DNA from: Corynebacterium callunae DSM 20147
Lineage (GTDB): Bacteria; Actinomycetota; Actinomycetes; Mycobacteriales; Mycobacteriaceae
Reading direction: 5' to 3'
Length of the DNA: 64,000 nt
NCBI RefSeq assembly: GCF_000344785.1
Contig: NC_020506.1
Location: forward strand, 2,604,001-2,668,000
Both the position numbers and the translations under genes were made by a program. The stretch's first letter is position 1; each line of letters opens with the position of its first letter. Positions 17,101 to 26,391 of the stretch are shown here, piece after piece. A model generated the notes under the pieces. The model was not told the DNA's origin and did no database searches. It worked only from the letters and a program-made list of their open reading frames with translations.

Positions 17101-19009
17101 CCTGTGATGCAGGGGCATCAGCTGCCACGATACCGACGCTGACCTTGCCGTCTGCAACTTGGCGCAAGCGTTTAACCGCTTCTTCCACGGTGTTGGCGAG
17201 CACTACGGCACGGGAGCGGCCGTGGTTGCGGTTGGCCAATGCACGCGCAACAGGGATGAGGTCATCCTCGGAGCGGCCTTCCAGGAAGTCCGCCAAGTCC
17301 GCTGCTGCTTGTCGACGCCTCGATGGCAGGTGGCCCGACACCTGCAGGGCTACCTGCTGGTCAGCAAGCTGCGCTGCCTGTGGAGCACGCACCTCATATT
17401 CATCAGGGTTGTAGGCGCTCATTACTACGTGAGCGTTGGTGCCGCCGAAGCCGAAGCCAGAGACACCAGCTACTGGGTAGCCGTTATATTCTGGCCATTC
17501 GCGTGGATCTTCTACAACTTCCAATCGCTCAGCATCAAAATCAATATAGCGGTTTGGCTCAGTGAAGTTCACGGTTGGTGGCAGGGTCTTGTGCTGCATA
17601 GCCAAAATCACCTTGATAACACCTGCAATACCGGCGGCAGATTCAGTGTGGCCAAAGTTAGTCTTTGCAGAACCCAAAAGTGTAGGAGCGGACTGGTCGC
17701 GGCCTTGTCCCAGCACTGCACCCAAAGCGGTGGCCTCAATAGGATCACCCAAGATGGTGCCAGTGCCATGAGCTTCCACATAATCCACGGTGGTGGGATC
17801 AACGCGGGCATCCATATAAGCACGCTGCAGCACATCAATCTGTGCCTCAGGGTTTGGTGCGGTCAGGCCATTGGAGTGTCCGTCAGAGTTAACTGCGGAA
17901 CCCTTAATGACGGCGAGGATTTCATCGCCGTCCTTGATGGCATCTTCCACACGCTTAAGCACTACAACGCCAGCTCCATCGGAGCGGACAAAACCATCGG
18001 CATCATCAGAGAAAGCATGGATCTTGCCACTGGGGCTAATCACACCAAGTTCAGCAAAGGCGGTGGTAACAAAAGGAGAAGCCAGGATGTTCACGCCACC
18101 AGCGATGGCATGATCGGCATCGCCTGCGCGTAGGGCACGAACTGCCTGATGTACTGCAACTAGGGACGAAGAACATGCGGTATCTACGTTGACAGATGGG
18201 CCGCGGAAGTCAAAGGCATAGTTAATGCGGTTTGCCACGACTGCGCTGGAGGTACCGGTTAGTGCATAAGGGTGTGCCTCGGCTGGATCTGCTGCGATCA
18301 TCATGCCGTAGTCATTGTTGGAGGAGCCGATAAATACACCGACTGCCTCGCCACGCAGGCTATTCGGTGCGATGCGAGCGGTTTCTAAGGCTTCCCACGT
18401 AAGTTCCAAAAGGATGCGCTGCTGCGGATCCATATTGGCTGCTTCTAGCGGGGAAAGTCCGAAGAACTCAGCATCAAAGCTGGCGATATCTGGAAGGTAA
18501 CCACCGATGGTGGAGAATTCTTCCATTTTGCGGGCCATAACTTCATCGCCGGAGTATTCAGACCAGCGTCCGATGGGGAGCTCGCTGATGCCATCGCGGC
18601 CTTCAACAAGCAGCTTCCACATCTCGTCGAGGTTTTCTGCACCGGGGAAACGGGCAGCCATACCAACGACGGCAATATCGTGGGTGCCAGGGGAATCATT
18701 GATTTCGGTGAAGTTGAGCTGACGTTTAACGTTGGAACGCTCAGGCTCACCATCAACAATGCGTTGCGCCAGGCCACGAATCGTCGGGTACTCATATGCA
18801 ATGGTGGCGTCCAGGGTGATGTCTAGGAGGTTTTCTAGTTCACCGGACAGCACAACAACATCGCGGGAGGAAAGGCCGAAGTTCTCCAAAGCTTTGTCAT
18901 CCGTTACTTCTTCCTCAGGAAGTCCAGTAGTGCGAATAACCCAGTTGCGGAGCCAGGTGCGAACCTGGTCTACGGTCATCTTTTGTTCCGACGATTGGCT
19001 CTGTTCCAT
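14186..19009 (-). CDS. pks13: Mycolic acid condensing polyketide synthase Pks13
   Basis: 1607 aa, the usual Pks13 architecture: N-terminal acyl carrier domain (phosphopantetheine Ser48 in GLSSRD), ketosynthase (Cys279 in DTACSSS, His414 in VEAHGTGT, His454 in NFGHTES), acyltransferase (Ser727 in GMSMGE), second carrier domain (Ser1168 in GLDSLMG), an Ala/Pro/Asp-rich linker near 1215-1250, and a C-terminal thioesterase (Ser1409 in GGWSFGG). It condenses a FadD32-activated meroacyl chain with a carboxyacyl-CoA and transfers the beta-ketoacyl product to trehalose. All catalytic residues are present. It is cotranscribed with accD3; a terminator separates it from fadD32. The linker includes a short DNA repeat encoding alternating Ala-Asp. 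Confidence 0.97.
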   Translation of the reverse strand: MEQSQSSEQKMTVDQVRTWLRNWVIRTTGLPEEEVTDDKALENFGLSSRDVVVLSGELENLLDITLDATIAYEYPTIRGLAQRIVDGEPERSNVKRQLNFTEINDSPGTHDIAVVGMAARFPGAENLDEMWKLLVEGRDGISELPIGRWSEYSGDEVMARKMEEFSTIGGYLPDIASFDAEFFGLSPLEAANMDPQQRILLELTWEALETARIAPNSLRGEAVGVFIGSSNNDYGMMIAADPAEAHPYALTGTSSAVVANRINYAFDFRGPSVNVDTACSSSLVAVHQAVRALRAGDADHAIAGGVNILASPFVTTAFAELGVISPSGKIHAFSDDADGFVRSDGAGVVVLKRVEDAIKDGDEILAVIKGSAVNSDGHSNGLTAPNPEAQIDVLQRAYMDARVDPTTVDYVEAHGTGTILGDPIEATALGAVLGQGRDQSAPTLLGSAKTNFGHTESAAGIAGVIKVILAMQHKTLPPTVNFTEPNRYIDFDAERLEVVEDPREWPEYNGYPVAGVSGFGFGGTNAHVVMSAYNPDEYEVRAPQAAQLADQQVALQVSGHLPSRRRQAAADLADFLEGRSEDDLIPVARALANRNHGRSRAVVLANTVEEAVKRLRQVADGKVSVGIVAADAPASQGPVFVYSGFGSQHRLMIKELCSLSTQFRERMEELDEMVKFESGWSIMELVLDDEQTYDTETAQVAITAIQIALTDFLASFGIKPAAVMGMSMGEIAAAYAAGGLSDRDTMLIASHRSRLMGEGEKSLPEDQLGAMAVVEFASADLDAFIAENPEYQGIEPAVYAGPGMTTVGGPREAVVKFVEKLEAENKFARLLNVKGAGHTSAVEPLLGELAAEIAGIEPQPLQIPLFSSVDQGVTYRPGEVVHDADYMLRCTRQSVYFQDSTEAAFAAGFNTLVEISPNPVALMGMMNTAFSVGKPDAQLLFALKRKVPETESLRELLAKLYVNGAPVDFTLLYGEGKIIDPPHITWKHQRFWTSARPSSGASLDLPGFRVNLPNNSVAFSTAAELAPSAIAIMEAAAMAVLPGSSLDAVDERDQLPPSGEITTIVNRTLGGLSLSVYKVIGGNTSLVAEGFAASAGFSASAPAFEASAYDANQPDPLSDIPLDVEAVRWDPAVETVEQRMRTIVSEAMGYDVDDLPRELPLIDLGLDSLMGMRIKNRIENDFQIPPLQVQALRDASVADVVTLVEDLVAGRSAETLVDAAPAPETATAPAEAAASDADADADAGAQGVGVAPRDASERLVFATWAGLTGAAAAGITSTLPKIDVDTATAIAERLTERSSVEISTEQVLAAETLEPLSDLVREGLETEVEGNIRVLRARPEGSQKPAVFMFHPAGGSSVVYQPLMRRLPADVPVYGVERLEGELKDRAAEYVKDIITYSDGLPVVLGGWSFGGAVAYEVAHQLVDTDVEVATIALLDTVQAAQPAEDTPEETRARWERYSSFAKKTYGLEFEVPYELLDSMGEDGMLTMMGEFLANTDASQHGLSAGVLEHQRASFVDNRILAKLSFAEWADVDAPVMLFRAERMHDGAIELEPSYAHIDHDGGWSDIVDDLEIIQLKGDHLAVVDEPEIGKVGAHLSRRIEEISRKN
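15281..15306. repeat. Hexanucleotide microsatellite inside pks13
   Basis: GCATCA (Asp-Ala on the coding strand) is repeated about four times in the interdomain linker before the thioesterase. Its length can vary by slippage without breaking the frame. Confidence 0.7.
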
Positions 19010-19202
19010 ATTGATGGCCTCAGCCTTTCACATCGATTGATTTTGACTTTATTACTTTTAATTTTCCACATTTTTTAAGGTTGGGAAACCTCAATAAAAA
19101 AGGAATATCCAGACCTATATCGCCCCTGCCTCTAAAAGTGTTTCATTTTGGAGGTCAAAAGCCATAAGAATTTGATTTTAGAGGACTAACCTTGCGAAGC
19201 GA

Positions 19203-19235
19203 AAAGCCTCTGATAGGAAATCCATCAGAGGCTTT
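19203..19235 (-). terminator. Terminator of fadD32
   Basis: A 12-base stem (AAAGCCTCTGAT with ATCAGAGGCTTT), a 9-base loop and a short T-run on the minus strand, 14 bases after the fadD32 stop. The following 190 bases to the pks13 start hold the pks13 promoter. Confidence 0.82.
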
Positions 19236-19248
19236 AAATAATTGCTAA

Positions 19249-21111
19249 TTAATTTGCTTGCTCAGCAATATAATTTCGCTGGTTAACGCGACGTGCAATC
19301 TTGCCAGAGGAGGATCGAGCGATCTCATCGGCTGCTAAGATTCGGATCTCTTCTGGAACCACACCATGGGCAGTACCCACTGCAGCGCGGATTGCTTCAA
19401 TCGCAGCTTCATCATTGGCAGGATCAGCGGTGCTATCGCGTTCTGCCAAGATGATGAGCTTTTCAATATCCTCCGCAGGAACAGCAAAGGCAGCTACGGA
19501 ATCCACGCGGATGTGGCTGGATGCAGCCTGAACGGTGTACTCAATATCCTGTGGGTAGTGGTTACGTCCTGCCACCACGATGAGGTCCTTGATACGGCCG
19601 GTGATGTAGAGCTCATTGTCCAAGATGACGCCCAAGTCACCGGTTGCCATCCAGTAGTTGTCATCGGCAGCGCCAGCGGCACGGGAGTTTTCTTCCAAGC
19701 GGCTCAGTAGACGGTTACGGAAGGTTTCTGCAGTATCTTCCTCACGATCTAGGTAACCGGCTGCGGTGTTTTCACCGTGAGTCCAGATCTCACCAATCTG
19801 ACCTTCTGGCAGCTCAGCCTTGGTTTCAGGATCAACGATTACCATTTGCTGCGGGGTAACAACCTGACCATTAGATACAAATGGAACGGCATTAGCGGCA
19901 CCCTTCTCCACCAATTCCACGCGGTGCTCCTTCAGAACCTCGCGGTCAAAGTATGCAACTACTGGGCGGTTTTCGGTCTGTGGGGTAGCCACCAGCAGTG
20001 ATGCCTCCGCCAGACCATAGGAAGGACGCATGGACTGAGTTGGCAAGCCATAAGGCTCAAAAACTTCACGGAAGCTTTGCAGAGCAGAAACGGTGACTGG
20101 CTCAGAACCAACCACCACTGCGTCAACGTTGGAAAGATCGAGTTCTTCACCCTCAGCTGGCTTGGCATAACGGGCAGCCAATTCCAGGGCGAAGTTAGGA
20201 ACCACGGTGTAAACATTCATGTCAGTTTCATCGGCGCGGCGTGCCATCTGCTTGATCCAGCGGGAAGGCTGCTGCACGAAGTCACGTGGATTCATGAACT
20301 CATTGTCCAAGCCAAGCATGGTAACAAAGGCAGCCAGAATAATGCCCATGTCATGGTGTAGAGGCAACCAAGACACCAAACGCAATGGAGTTTGCAGCTG
20401 CACGCCCTTAAAGATCTGCAGCACGTTGGTCAAGATCGAGCGGTTGGTCAGCACCACACCTGCTGGGGTGCGGGTGGAACCGGAGGTGTACTGCAGGAAT
20501 GCGGTGAGGTCGATGGGAGCAACCTGGCGCATGGCGATAAGGCGCTTGCCGGCCTCGGTCATCATTGGGTTCTCATAGGACTCAGCCAAGGAATCTGGCA
20601 GGGAGTCTACGGCGAGAATGCGTGGACGCTCCTTGGCAGGAAGAGCGGAGAAGTGCTTACGTACGGCACCTGCGGAGTGGGTGTTGGTCAACACCACAAC
20701 TGGGCTGGAGTCAGCAAAAACCGCATTGAGGTGGTCAGCATGACCAGGCTCGGTGGGATCATAAAGCGGAACTGGAACCAGACCTGCATAAAGGGCACCG
20801 AGGAAGCTGAAGATGTACTCCGGGCTATTGTTAGCCAAGATGGCAGCGCGGTCACCAATGCTGGCTACCTGCTGCAAACGGCCAGCAACGGCCTTGACGC
20901 GGGTGTCAATTTCAGTGCGGGTGTATTCAATGAGCTTGCCTTCGCGGGATTCGGAGAAATCCCAGAAGTGCATGCGCTTCTTGTCTCCGCCGCCCTCAGC
21001 CACATCAGCCTGGTACATGAACTCTGCCATGGCTGCCAGGGTCATAAATGGTGGCAGGTTGATGTCGCCATTCTCATCAAAGAATGAGCCAATAGCCTTT
21101 TGTAGATCCAT
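19249..21111 (-). CDS. fadD32: Long-chain fatty-acyl-AMP ligase FadD32
   Basis: 620 aa. It activates the meromycolate chain as acyl-AMP and loads it on the N-terminal carrier domain of Pks13. The adenylate-forming motif A3 is YTSGSTRTPAG at residues 208-218; further blocks are WLPLHHDMGII, PSYGLAEASLLVA, the A7-like YWMATGDLGVI, ITGRIKDLIVVAGRNHYPQDIE and the catalytic-lysine region near the C-terminus (RSSSGKIARR). It is the length and motif set of fatty-acyl-AMP ligases rather than CoA ligases. GAGGAG precedes the ATG. It is transcribed separately from pks13 by terminator evidence but adjacent, as in all Corynebacteriales. Confidence 0.96.
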   Translation of the reverse strand: MDLQKAIGSFFDENGDINLPPFMTLAAMAEFMYQADVAEGGGDKKRMHFWDFSESREGKLIEYTRTEIDTRVKAVAGRLQQVASIGDRAAILANNSPEYIFSFLGALYAGLVPVPLYDPTEPGHADHLNAVFADSSPVVVLTNTHSAGAVRKHFSALPAKERPRILAVDSLPDSLAESYENPMMTEAGKRLIAMRQVAPIDLTAFLQYTSGSTRTPAGVVLTNRSILTNVLQIFKGVQLQTPLRLVSWLPLHHDMGIILAAFVTMLGLDNEFMNPRDFVQQPSRWIKQMARRADETDMNVYTVVPNFALELAARYAKPAEGEELDLSNVDAVVVGSEPVTVSALQSFREVFEPYGLPTQSMRPSYGLAEASLLVATPQTENRPVVAYFDREVLKEHRVELVEKGAANAVPFVSNGQVVTPQQMVIVDPETKAELPEGQIGEIWTHGENTAAGYLDREEDTAETFRNRLLSRLEENSRAAGAADDNYWMATGDLGVILDNELYITGRIKDLIVVAGRNHYPQDIEYTVQAASSHIRVDSVAAFAVPAEDIEKLIILAERDSTADPANDEAAIEAIRAAVGTAHGVVPEEIRILAADEIARSSSGKIARRVNQRNYIAEQAN

Positions 21112-21301
21112 GTGGTTACCTAACTCCTCGCTACGTTGTCATCGCCATATGTACTGGGATGCGACGCGAGACTCGTTGGTGCCCCACGTCGGAAAATTTT
21201 CAATTTATATTACTTTTGGAAACTAACACTACTTGAGCACCCACCATGAGCTCCAAAACCGAGCCTTTTGCCAGTCCACCAGTTTTTCGTCGAAAAGCGT
21301 T

Positions 21302-22222
21302 TTAAGCGTTGTCAATGAGGTTAGTAGCCCAGTCAACAAGCCACTTATCAGTGGTTGTACCTGGGAAAACATTGGGGTTGGTGGCATATTGCGCATGGAT
21401 ACCATTAGCCGCAACCATGGCCATCGCGCGTTCTAGTGCATTGCCCACATTTGCTGGCGCATCGCAGATGGTGTCATCGGGAGCGCAAATATCTTGCACT
21501 CGATCATTAAGCACACCAAAGCCACCCTCGCGGGCACCACGCATGGTGGCGCCGGGGACGATGGGCTGAACCAGCAGGTTTAGCGGCTGCAGTGCAACCT
21601 CGGCACCTACGCCGGAGACAAAGGTGCCCGGGAATTGGCCAACACCAGGTACCCGGCGACCGTCAGCAACCAGGGCGACACCCCTGATGCGTTCGGCGGG
21701 AATTGCGCCTTGACCTGATCCAATTTGGGCAGCAAGGTCACCGGCAATAACGGCTCCCTGGGAGAATCCCGCAATGATGAAGTCTGTTGCGGGGCACTGC
21801 TGGTTCATGCTGACGAGCTCACCGGTGAGCGTAGACAAGCCCTCATTGCGGGACTGGTCATAGGTCATCTCATCGGGCGAGTTGATATTGCGGAATTGCG
21901 CGGTATAGGGCAGGGTCCATACCTTGACGTCCTCTGCTGGATAGCGTTCCTGCAAAGGGCGCGAGAAATTGAGCATGAAGGACAAAGGGTTTGCGGTGGG
22001 ATTGATAGGATCATCATTTGCCGCAGATTCCCAGGTGCCTGGTGCAGAAATTACCTCTACATCAGGGCACCAAGCAGGTTGCTCAGGCGCTGCCGAAGTT
22101 TCGGTGCCGTCTGGAATTCCTGGGATGCCAGAATCCTTAGTAGTGTTCACATACTGCACAATGCCCACGCCAATGAGGACAAGAACAATCAGTACAGCAA
22201 TAACGGTGATGGTTTTCCTCAT
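21302..22222 (-). CDS. Cutinase-family envelope (phospho)lipase/thioesterase, Culp6-like
   Basis: 306 aa. An uncleaved-type N-terminal membrane segment (ITVIAVLIVLVLIGVGIVQYV) anchors an alpha/beta hydrolase with the cutinase nucleophile GFSQGAVIAGD, the Asp region VQDICAPDDTICDAP with its two cysteines, and the His region IHAQYA. The orthologue in mycobacteria (Rv3802c) lies in the same place beside fadD32 and is an essential phospholipase A/thioesterase thought to help adjust mycolate and lipid levels. The start is 3 bases after the stop of the lipoprotein gene, so cop1, the lipoprotein and this gene form one operon. Confidence 0.9.
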   Translation of the reverse strand: MRKTITVIAVLIVLVLIGVGIVQYVNTTKDSGIPGIPDGTETSAAPEQPAWCPDVEVISAPGTWESAANDDPINPTANPLSFMLNFSRPLQERYPAEDVKVWTLPYTAQFRNINSPDEMTYDQSRNEGLSTLTGELVSMNQQCPATDFIIAGFSQGAVIAGDLAAQIGSGQGAIPAERIRGVALVADGRRVPGVGQFPGTFVSGVGAEVALQPLNLLVQPIVPGATMRGAREGGFGVLNDRVQDICAPDDTICDAPANVGNALERAMAMVAANGIHAQYATNPNVFPGTTTDKWLVDWATNLIDNA

Positions 22223-22225
22223 CGG

Positions 22226-22753
22226 TTAACAATACGTCCGTTCCGCGGTTTCTTTCAGCAGGGTGGAAATTTTCTCCGCCTCTGCTTCGGTCACTTTGGT
22301 GCGTCCCTGCACAATGAGCTGGCCAGCAACAGCGTCCGGAGTGACATTGGCATCCTTGTTCTCCGAATTGCAATAATTCGAGGCCGTGGAGATCATGAGG
22401 TCTTCAAGGCCATCAACATTAATGCCGCCATCTTGTAGTCCCTTAAGAAATTCCTTCTCTTCGGTGCTACGTTCCGCGTTAGTGGTAGGAAGTTTTGACA
22501 CCTCCGCTGCTGCGCCATCCTTAGTCGATCCACTGCTCTTTTTTGAGCTTGTCGACGCCTCCGTGCTGCCATCCTTTGCCGTAGTGGAGGCACTACTTGA
22601 GCCCTCCCGGGCGAGTGAATTCGCCGCTGCGCCAGAGTTGTCAGCATCGGTGGAATCGCCTTCCACTGTCACACCGCCACAGGCGGTGAGCAGTGAGGCC
22701 ATTACAACAACAGTTAGGCCCTTAAAGGTTGGGATCGACTGCGGAAACTTCAC
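22226..22753 (-). CDS. Secreted lipoprotein, DUF732-like
   Basis: 175 aa. A type II signal peptide ends in a lipobox (LLTAC, Cys25), followed by a low-complexity Ser/Ala/Lys linker (about 30-90) and a small C-terminal domain EEKEFLKGLQDGGINVDGLEDLMISTASNYC ... TYC with two cysteines that may pair. This C-terminal pattern resembles DUF732 domains of actinobacterial secreted proteins. Function unknown. It lies between a mycolyltransferase and the cutinase-like enzyme with 2-3 base gaps, so a role in the mycomembrane is likely by context. Confidence 0.8.
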   Translation of the reverse strand: MKFPQSIPTFKGLTVVVMASLLTACGGVTVEGDSTDADNSGAAANSLAREGSSSASTTAKDGSTEASTSSKKSSGSTKDGAAAEVSKLPTTNAERSTEEKEFLKGLQDGGINVDGLEDLMISTASNYCNSENKDANVTPDAVAGQLIVQGRTKVTEAEAEKISTLLKETAERTYC

Positions 22754-22755
22754 TG

Positions 22756-24723
22756 TTAGCGGGACTCCTCGATATTTCCGTTTACCTGGCGGATGGTGCC
22801 ATTTTCAAAATCAATGGTCTGTCCACCGGAGGTGATGGCAGTCTGGTCAGTGGTTGGGAAGCCATATGCGCCCTGTTCCCAGCCCTTTGCGCCCCAGGCG
22901 TTGAAGATATCGCCGGTGAGGATGAAGTGCGCACCAGTTTCTGCGGACCAGTAGATGTTGCCCTTTTCAAAGGTTTGGAAAGCTCCACCATTGATCAGCT
23001 GCTCATTGCCGGTTGGGAAACCGAGCTTTGCAAAGACGTCATCTGCTGCGTATTTCTTGGCGATTTCACCACGCACCCAGTAGGTAGCGTTGGTGTTGGT
23101 GCGGTAAATGTATCCACCCTGGAATTCCTGACGGTATCCACCGTTGTATTCCACTGCAGCACCGGTTGGGTAGCCGAGGCTGCCCTTTTCAAAGTCCTGG
23201 GTGCCCCATGCTGCAAGCATGTCAGATGGGATCTCCCATGGGCCGGTGGTTGCGGTCCAGTAGATGGAACCGTGCTCGAAAGTGACGTAACGGCCAACTC
23301 CATCAGGGGTGGTCATCTCATTGGAAGTTGGGAAGCCCAACCAGGAATCTGGGCCGCCAAGCTCGGAGTAACGAGCGTTGATGCGTCCGTAGAGGCCAAA
23401 GGCGCCGGTATTAGCGGACCAATAAGCGCGACCATTAGCAAAGTCCTGTGCGCGACCGGTGGAGCTTGGGTACTCATTGGTCAAGCAAGCACCAAGTGTG
23501 CCGTTAGCGGTTGCTTCAGCGATTGCGCCAACTGCGGTGCACTCTGCGCCACGGTCATCGGTGGATAGTCCCAAAGCATCAGCCATGTATGGGAAAGCCT
23601 GAGTCATCTCAAACTGCCAGTATGGCCATGCGTGCACGCCGGATGGGCGGAAGCTGGAGACGACGTTAACGCCAGCATTATTAGCTGCATCAACGAAAGT
23701 CTGGGTGCTCATGCGGGAAATGATTTCCAGGCCAACACCAGCAGGGTTAGCTGGACCGGTAGCAACAGAACCCTCGGTACCAAAGTCATCTGCACCGTTA
23801 CCAGCGGAAACGTAGATGGACTTGCCCTTAAGTTTTGCGACGTTAGTCTTTGGATCGTTTTCATACCAACGCTCAGAGCCTGCAGGACCCCACATTGCGT
23901 TGACATCGTATCCGCCGGCATCTGCCAGTGCTGCAGAAATTGCAATTGGCATACCGGTGGAAGTGGTGTCTAGGTAGCCGGAGAAGGAGCCGACAAACTT
24001 GAACATATCTGGGTAGTGGGTTGCGATATTAACTGCAGCAGTACCACCCATGGAGATACCGGTGATTGCACGGTTGGTGTTGGAGCGGAAGCCCTTATCC
24101 AGGATTGGTGCCAATTCCTGAGTTAGGAAGGTTTCCCACTTGTAGTTCTTGCCGTTGTTTGGCTCATTCCAGTCAGAGTAGAAGGAGCTTTCGCCACCGA
24201 CTGGGAGGACAACCATGACATTCTTATCGGCAAAGTACTGCTCAATGTTGGTCTCAATGGTCCAACCGCTCTGCTCTTCGATGGCGCGCAGACCATCAAG
24301 TGCCCAGATTTCTGGGAATTCGCGGGTTGGGTCAGAGTACCAATCGCGTGGCAAGAGGACCTGCACCTTGATGGGGGTCTCTGGCATTGCTGCGGACTGG
24401 ATGGTAAGGACTACGTGCTTGGAAGTAGACCATTCTGCGCTGATAACGCGCACACCTTCAGGAAGACCAGCGATTTCTGGGTAGGTAACCTCACCGGCAG
24501 GAATCTCTTCCACATTTGGCTGCAGGTAGTCAGTCAATCCGTCGGTAATTGCACCAATTGCACCATCGGTGATTGCCGAAGAAGATGACAGGTTGGAGGA
24601 CTGCGCCATCGCAGATGGAGCCGTCAGAGACATGGTTAGCGCAATGGCGGTTGGAATAGCGCCAGCTGCGATCCAGAGGGAACGGCTCCTGGACTTGGTG
24701 GAACGAGATGCGGTGTCGCGCAT
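22756..24723 (-). CDS. cop1: Mycolyltransferase with C-terminal LGFP repeats (Cop1/Cmt1)
   Basis: 655 aa. The start at 24723 gives a twin-basic signal peptide ([20 protein letters not shown], cleaved near residue 40); the frame runs 40 codons further without a plausible leader. The antigen-85 type esterase domain (about 80-400) contains the nucleophile Ser224 in GISMGG, a downstream Asp and the His in GVHAWPYW. The C-terminal half carries about five LGFP modules ([30 protein letters not shown]), which bind cell wall arabinogalactan/peptidoglycan. It transfers mycolates between trehalose monomycolates and onto arabinogalactan. First gene of a three-gene operon. Confidence 0.95.
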   Translation of the reverse strand: MRDTASRSTKSRSRSLWIAAGAIPTAIALTMSLTAPSAMAQSSNLSSSSAITDGAIGAITDGLTDYLQPNVEEIPAGEVTYPEIAGLPEGVRVISAEWSTSKHVVLTIQSAAMPETPIKVQVLLPRDWYSDPTREFPEIWALDGLRAIEEQSGWTIETNIEQYFADKNVMVVLPVGGESSFYSDWNEPNNGKNYKWETFLTQELAPILDKGFRSNTNRAITGISMGGTAAVNIATHYPDMFKFVGSFSGYLDTTSTGMPIAISAALADAGGYDVNAMWGPAGSERWYENDPKTNVAKLKGKSIYVSAGNGADDFGTEGSVATGPANPAGVGLEIISRMSTQTFVDAANNAGVNVVSSFRPSGVHAWPYWQFEMTQAFPYMADALGLSTDDRGAECTAVGAIAEATANGTLGACLTNEYPSSTGRAQDFANGRAYWSANTGAFGLYGRINARYSELGGPDSWLGFPTSNEMTTPDGVGRYVTFEHGSIYWTATTGPWEIPSDMLAAWGTQDFEKGSLGYPTGAAVEYNGGYRQEFQGGYIYRTNTNATYWVRGEIAKKYAADDVFAKLGFPTGNEQLINGGAFQTFEKGNIYWSAETGAHFILTGDIFNAWGAKGWEQGAYGFPTTDQTAITSGGQTIDFENGTIRQVNGNIEESR

Positions 24724-25092
24724 GAAGTTATCCTTCTCAATTGTTTTTGGTCTGCTGCATACACAGGCTAGTCCAGTACAGAAGGCATTGGCGCGTCGAA
24801 CTGAAAGTTCCCCGCTTTCATCCAGCACCAATGATTTCCACACTATTAAAAATGGACTATGCCTTGAGAGTCTTCAGTTCTATCCAGCTTGTCGTAAAAC
24901 CAACACAGAAAGTTACACACAACATTGCGTGATTATCCCTATGCAGGCCACAACTCCAGAATGCTCTCAATCTTAAGTACAACTTGAGGGTTTTAACAAT
25001 GCCACACCGGAAATTACGGCATTAATCATAAAAAATTGGGGTTTTATTAGGCATATTCACCTAAATGCTTAACGCGTTAATTTACACCGCAA

Positions 25093-25118
25093 GTTATTCC
25101 TTATATATAAGGAATAAC
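25093..25118. repeat. Perfect 26-base palindrome
   Basis: Two exact 13-base half sites, GTTATTCCTTATA and its complement, meet with no spacer. It lies between the cmt2 terminator and the cop1 promoter, 370 bases upstream of cop1. It has no T-run, so it is more likely an operator or cruciform than a terminator. Confidence 0.8.
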
Positions 25119-25145
25119 CCCCAGATTGAGCAACGATCCGGAAAG

Positions 25146-25187
25146 TAAAAACGCCGCGCTCCCCGCAGTGATGCGGGAGGCGCGGCG
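25146..25187 (-). terminator. Terminator of cmt2
   Basis: GC-rich stem (CGCCGCGC plus CCCGCA with TGCGGG plus GCGCGGCG, one small internal mismatch) and a tetraloop, followed by TTTTTA on the minus strand, about 30 bases past the cmt2 stop. Confidence 0.88.
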
Positions 25188-25215
25188 CTGGGTGGCGTCG
25201 AAAAGCGCAGCAGTT

Positions 25216-26241
25216 TTACCAGGCGTTCATAACGTTAAGAACGCGACCCTGAGTCTTAACCAGCTGGGAATTGAACTGCCCCCAGCCGTGAATACCGGTT
25301 GCAGGGTAATCGGCAGTAACGTTAAGACCCTGGAGGCGAGCCTTAGATTCCCACAGGCGAGTGGAGATTAAGGAGGTAACCTCAAGCACAGAGCCAGTCA
25401 GGCGGTGATCTGCGCGCACACCGTTATCTTCTGGACCCCACAGGCCGGAAGCTGCAGAGATGTAGACATCGGTATTGGCTAGACCGCCCATGTTCCAAAA
25501 AGGATCGTTTTCAAAACGGCGTGGGTTCACGATGGAACCATACATAGCGTTGACGTTAAATCCGCCGGTATCCAGCATGGCCAGACGCAAGAGGGTCTGC
25601 ATACCCGGAGCAGTGGTGTTGAGGTATCCAGACCAAGACATGGCCTGACGGAACTGATCAGGGTGCTTTGCAGCAAGGTTCAGCGCAGCAGTGCCACCCA
25701 TGGACAGGCCACCGATGGAGTTGTTATTACGCGCCACACCGAAGTTCTGCTCGAGGTAAGTAGGCAGTTCCTGAGTGAGGAAGGTTTCCCACATGTAGAT
25801 CACTGGATCAGAGGAGGAGAGGGAAGCCTGGCCGTTCCAATCTGCATAGAAGGAACCGGCGCCACCCACTGGCATAACCAGGGTGATGTTATTTGGCGCA
25901 TAAAGTGCAGCAGCATTGGTATCTACCAGCCATGCATTGGAGGCATCGGTAGCACGCATGCCATCAAGGAGGTAGAGACCAGCATTGCCACCACGCTCAG
26001 CAGGCTGAATCTGAACCGGGATATTGCGACCCATTGCCTGAGACCAGACATCGCAGCGCTGCACCCAGTAGCCCGCACCATCCCAATCACAGGTTCCAGA
26101 GTTATCGCCGCGCAGCCAGTCACGGTTGGCAGCTGCCGCGGTACCAGTTCCGACCACCATTAGTGCAGCTGCGGTAGCGATGGCCACCAAAATGGCTATG
26201 AGCTTCGAGCTAGCTGCGCCAGCATGTGAACGTAGGGACAT
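25216..26241 (-). CDS. cmt2: Secreted mycolyltransferase (Cmt2)
   Basis: 341 aa. Signal peptide with cleavage near GTAAAA-NRDW (residue 38). Antigen-85-type alpha/beta hydrolase: nucleophile Ser180 in GGLSMGG, the Trp-rich FYADWNGQAS loop, and the His in TGIHGWGQF near the C-terminus. Unlike Cop1 it has no LGFP repeats. It transfers mycolates from trehalose monomycolate to another monomycolate or to arabinogalactan in the outer envelope. GGAGGAGAAT just before the ATG is a very strong ribosome binding site. It is its own transcription unit, with a terminator after it. Confidence 0.94.
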   Translation of the reverse strand: MSLRSHAGAASSKLIAILVAIATAAALMVVGTGTAAAANRDWLRGDNSGTCDWDGAGYWVQRCDVWSQAMGRNIPVQIQPAERGGNAGLYLLDGMRATDASNAWLVDTNAAALYAPNNITLVMPVGGAGSFYADWNGQASLSSSDPVIYMWETFLTQELPTYLEQNFGVARNNNSIGGLSMGGTAALNLAAKHPDQFRQAMSWSGYLNTTAPGMQTLLRLAMLDTGGFNVNAMYGSIVNPRRFENDPFWNMGGLANTDVYISAASGLWGPEDNGVRADHRLTGSVLEVTSLISTRLWESKARLQGLNVTADYPATGIHGWGQFNSQLVKTQGRVLNVMNAW

Positions 26242-26391
26242 GATTCTCCTCCGGGCAAAAATGGATACGAACTACTCGACAGCTCGGACCGTCGATACCT
26301 CTAGTTGCCTATCTTGTTTTCCGGCAGATACGTTACCAACTCGTGACTCTCTTGGGAAGTTTTAAGGAATTACTGAGCTGTAATTAAGCGT

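Larger units (their letters stand above)
24724..25215. other. 492-base intergenic region between cmt2 and cop1
   Basis: From right to left: the cmt2 terminator, a perfect 26-base palindrome at 25093-25118, and an AT-rich promoter region for cop1. Reading frames seen here are short and unsupported. The long leader is consistent with regulated expression of cop1. Confidence 0.5.

Noticed and set aside
17159..18133. 324-aa plus-strand ORF
   Set aside because: Lies entirely antisense to the Pks13 ketosynthase region, which has all catalytic motifs; no start signal or homology-like pattern.
22729..23568. 279-aa plus-strand ORF
   Set aside because: Antisense to the LGFP repeats of cop1; its internal periodicity simply mirrors those repeats.
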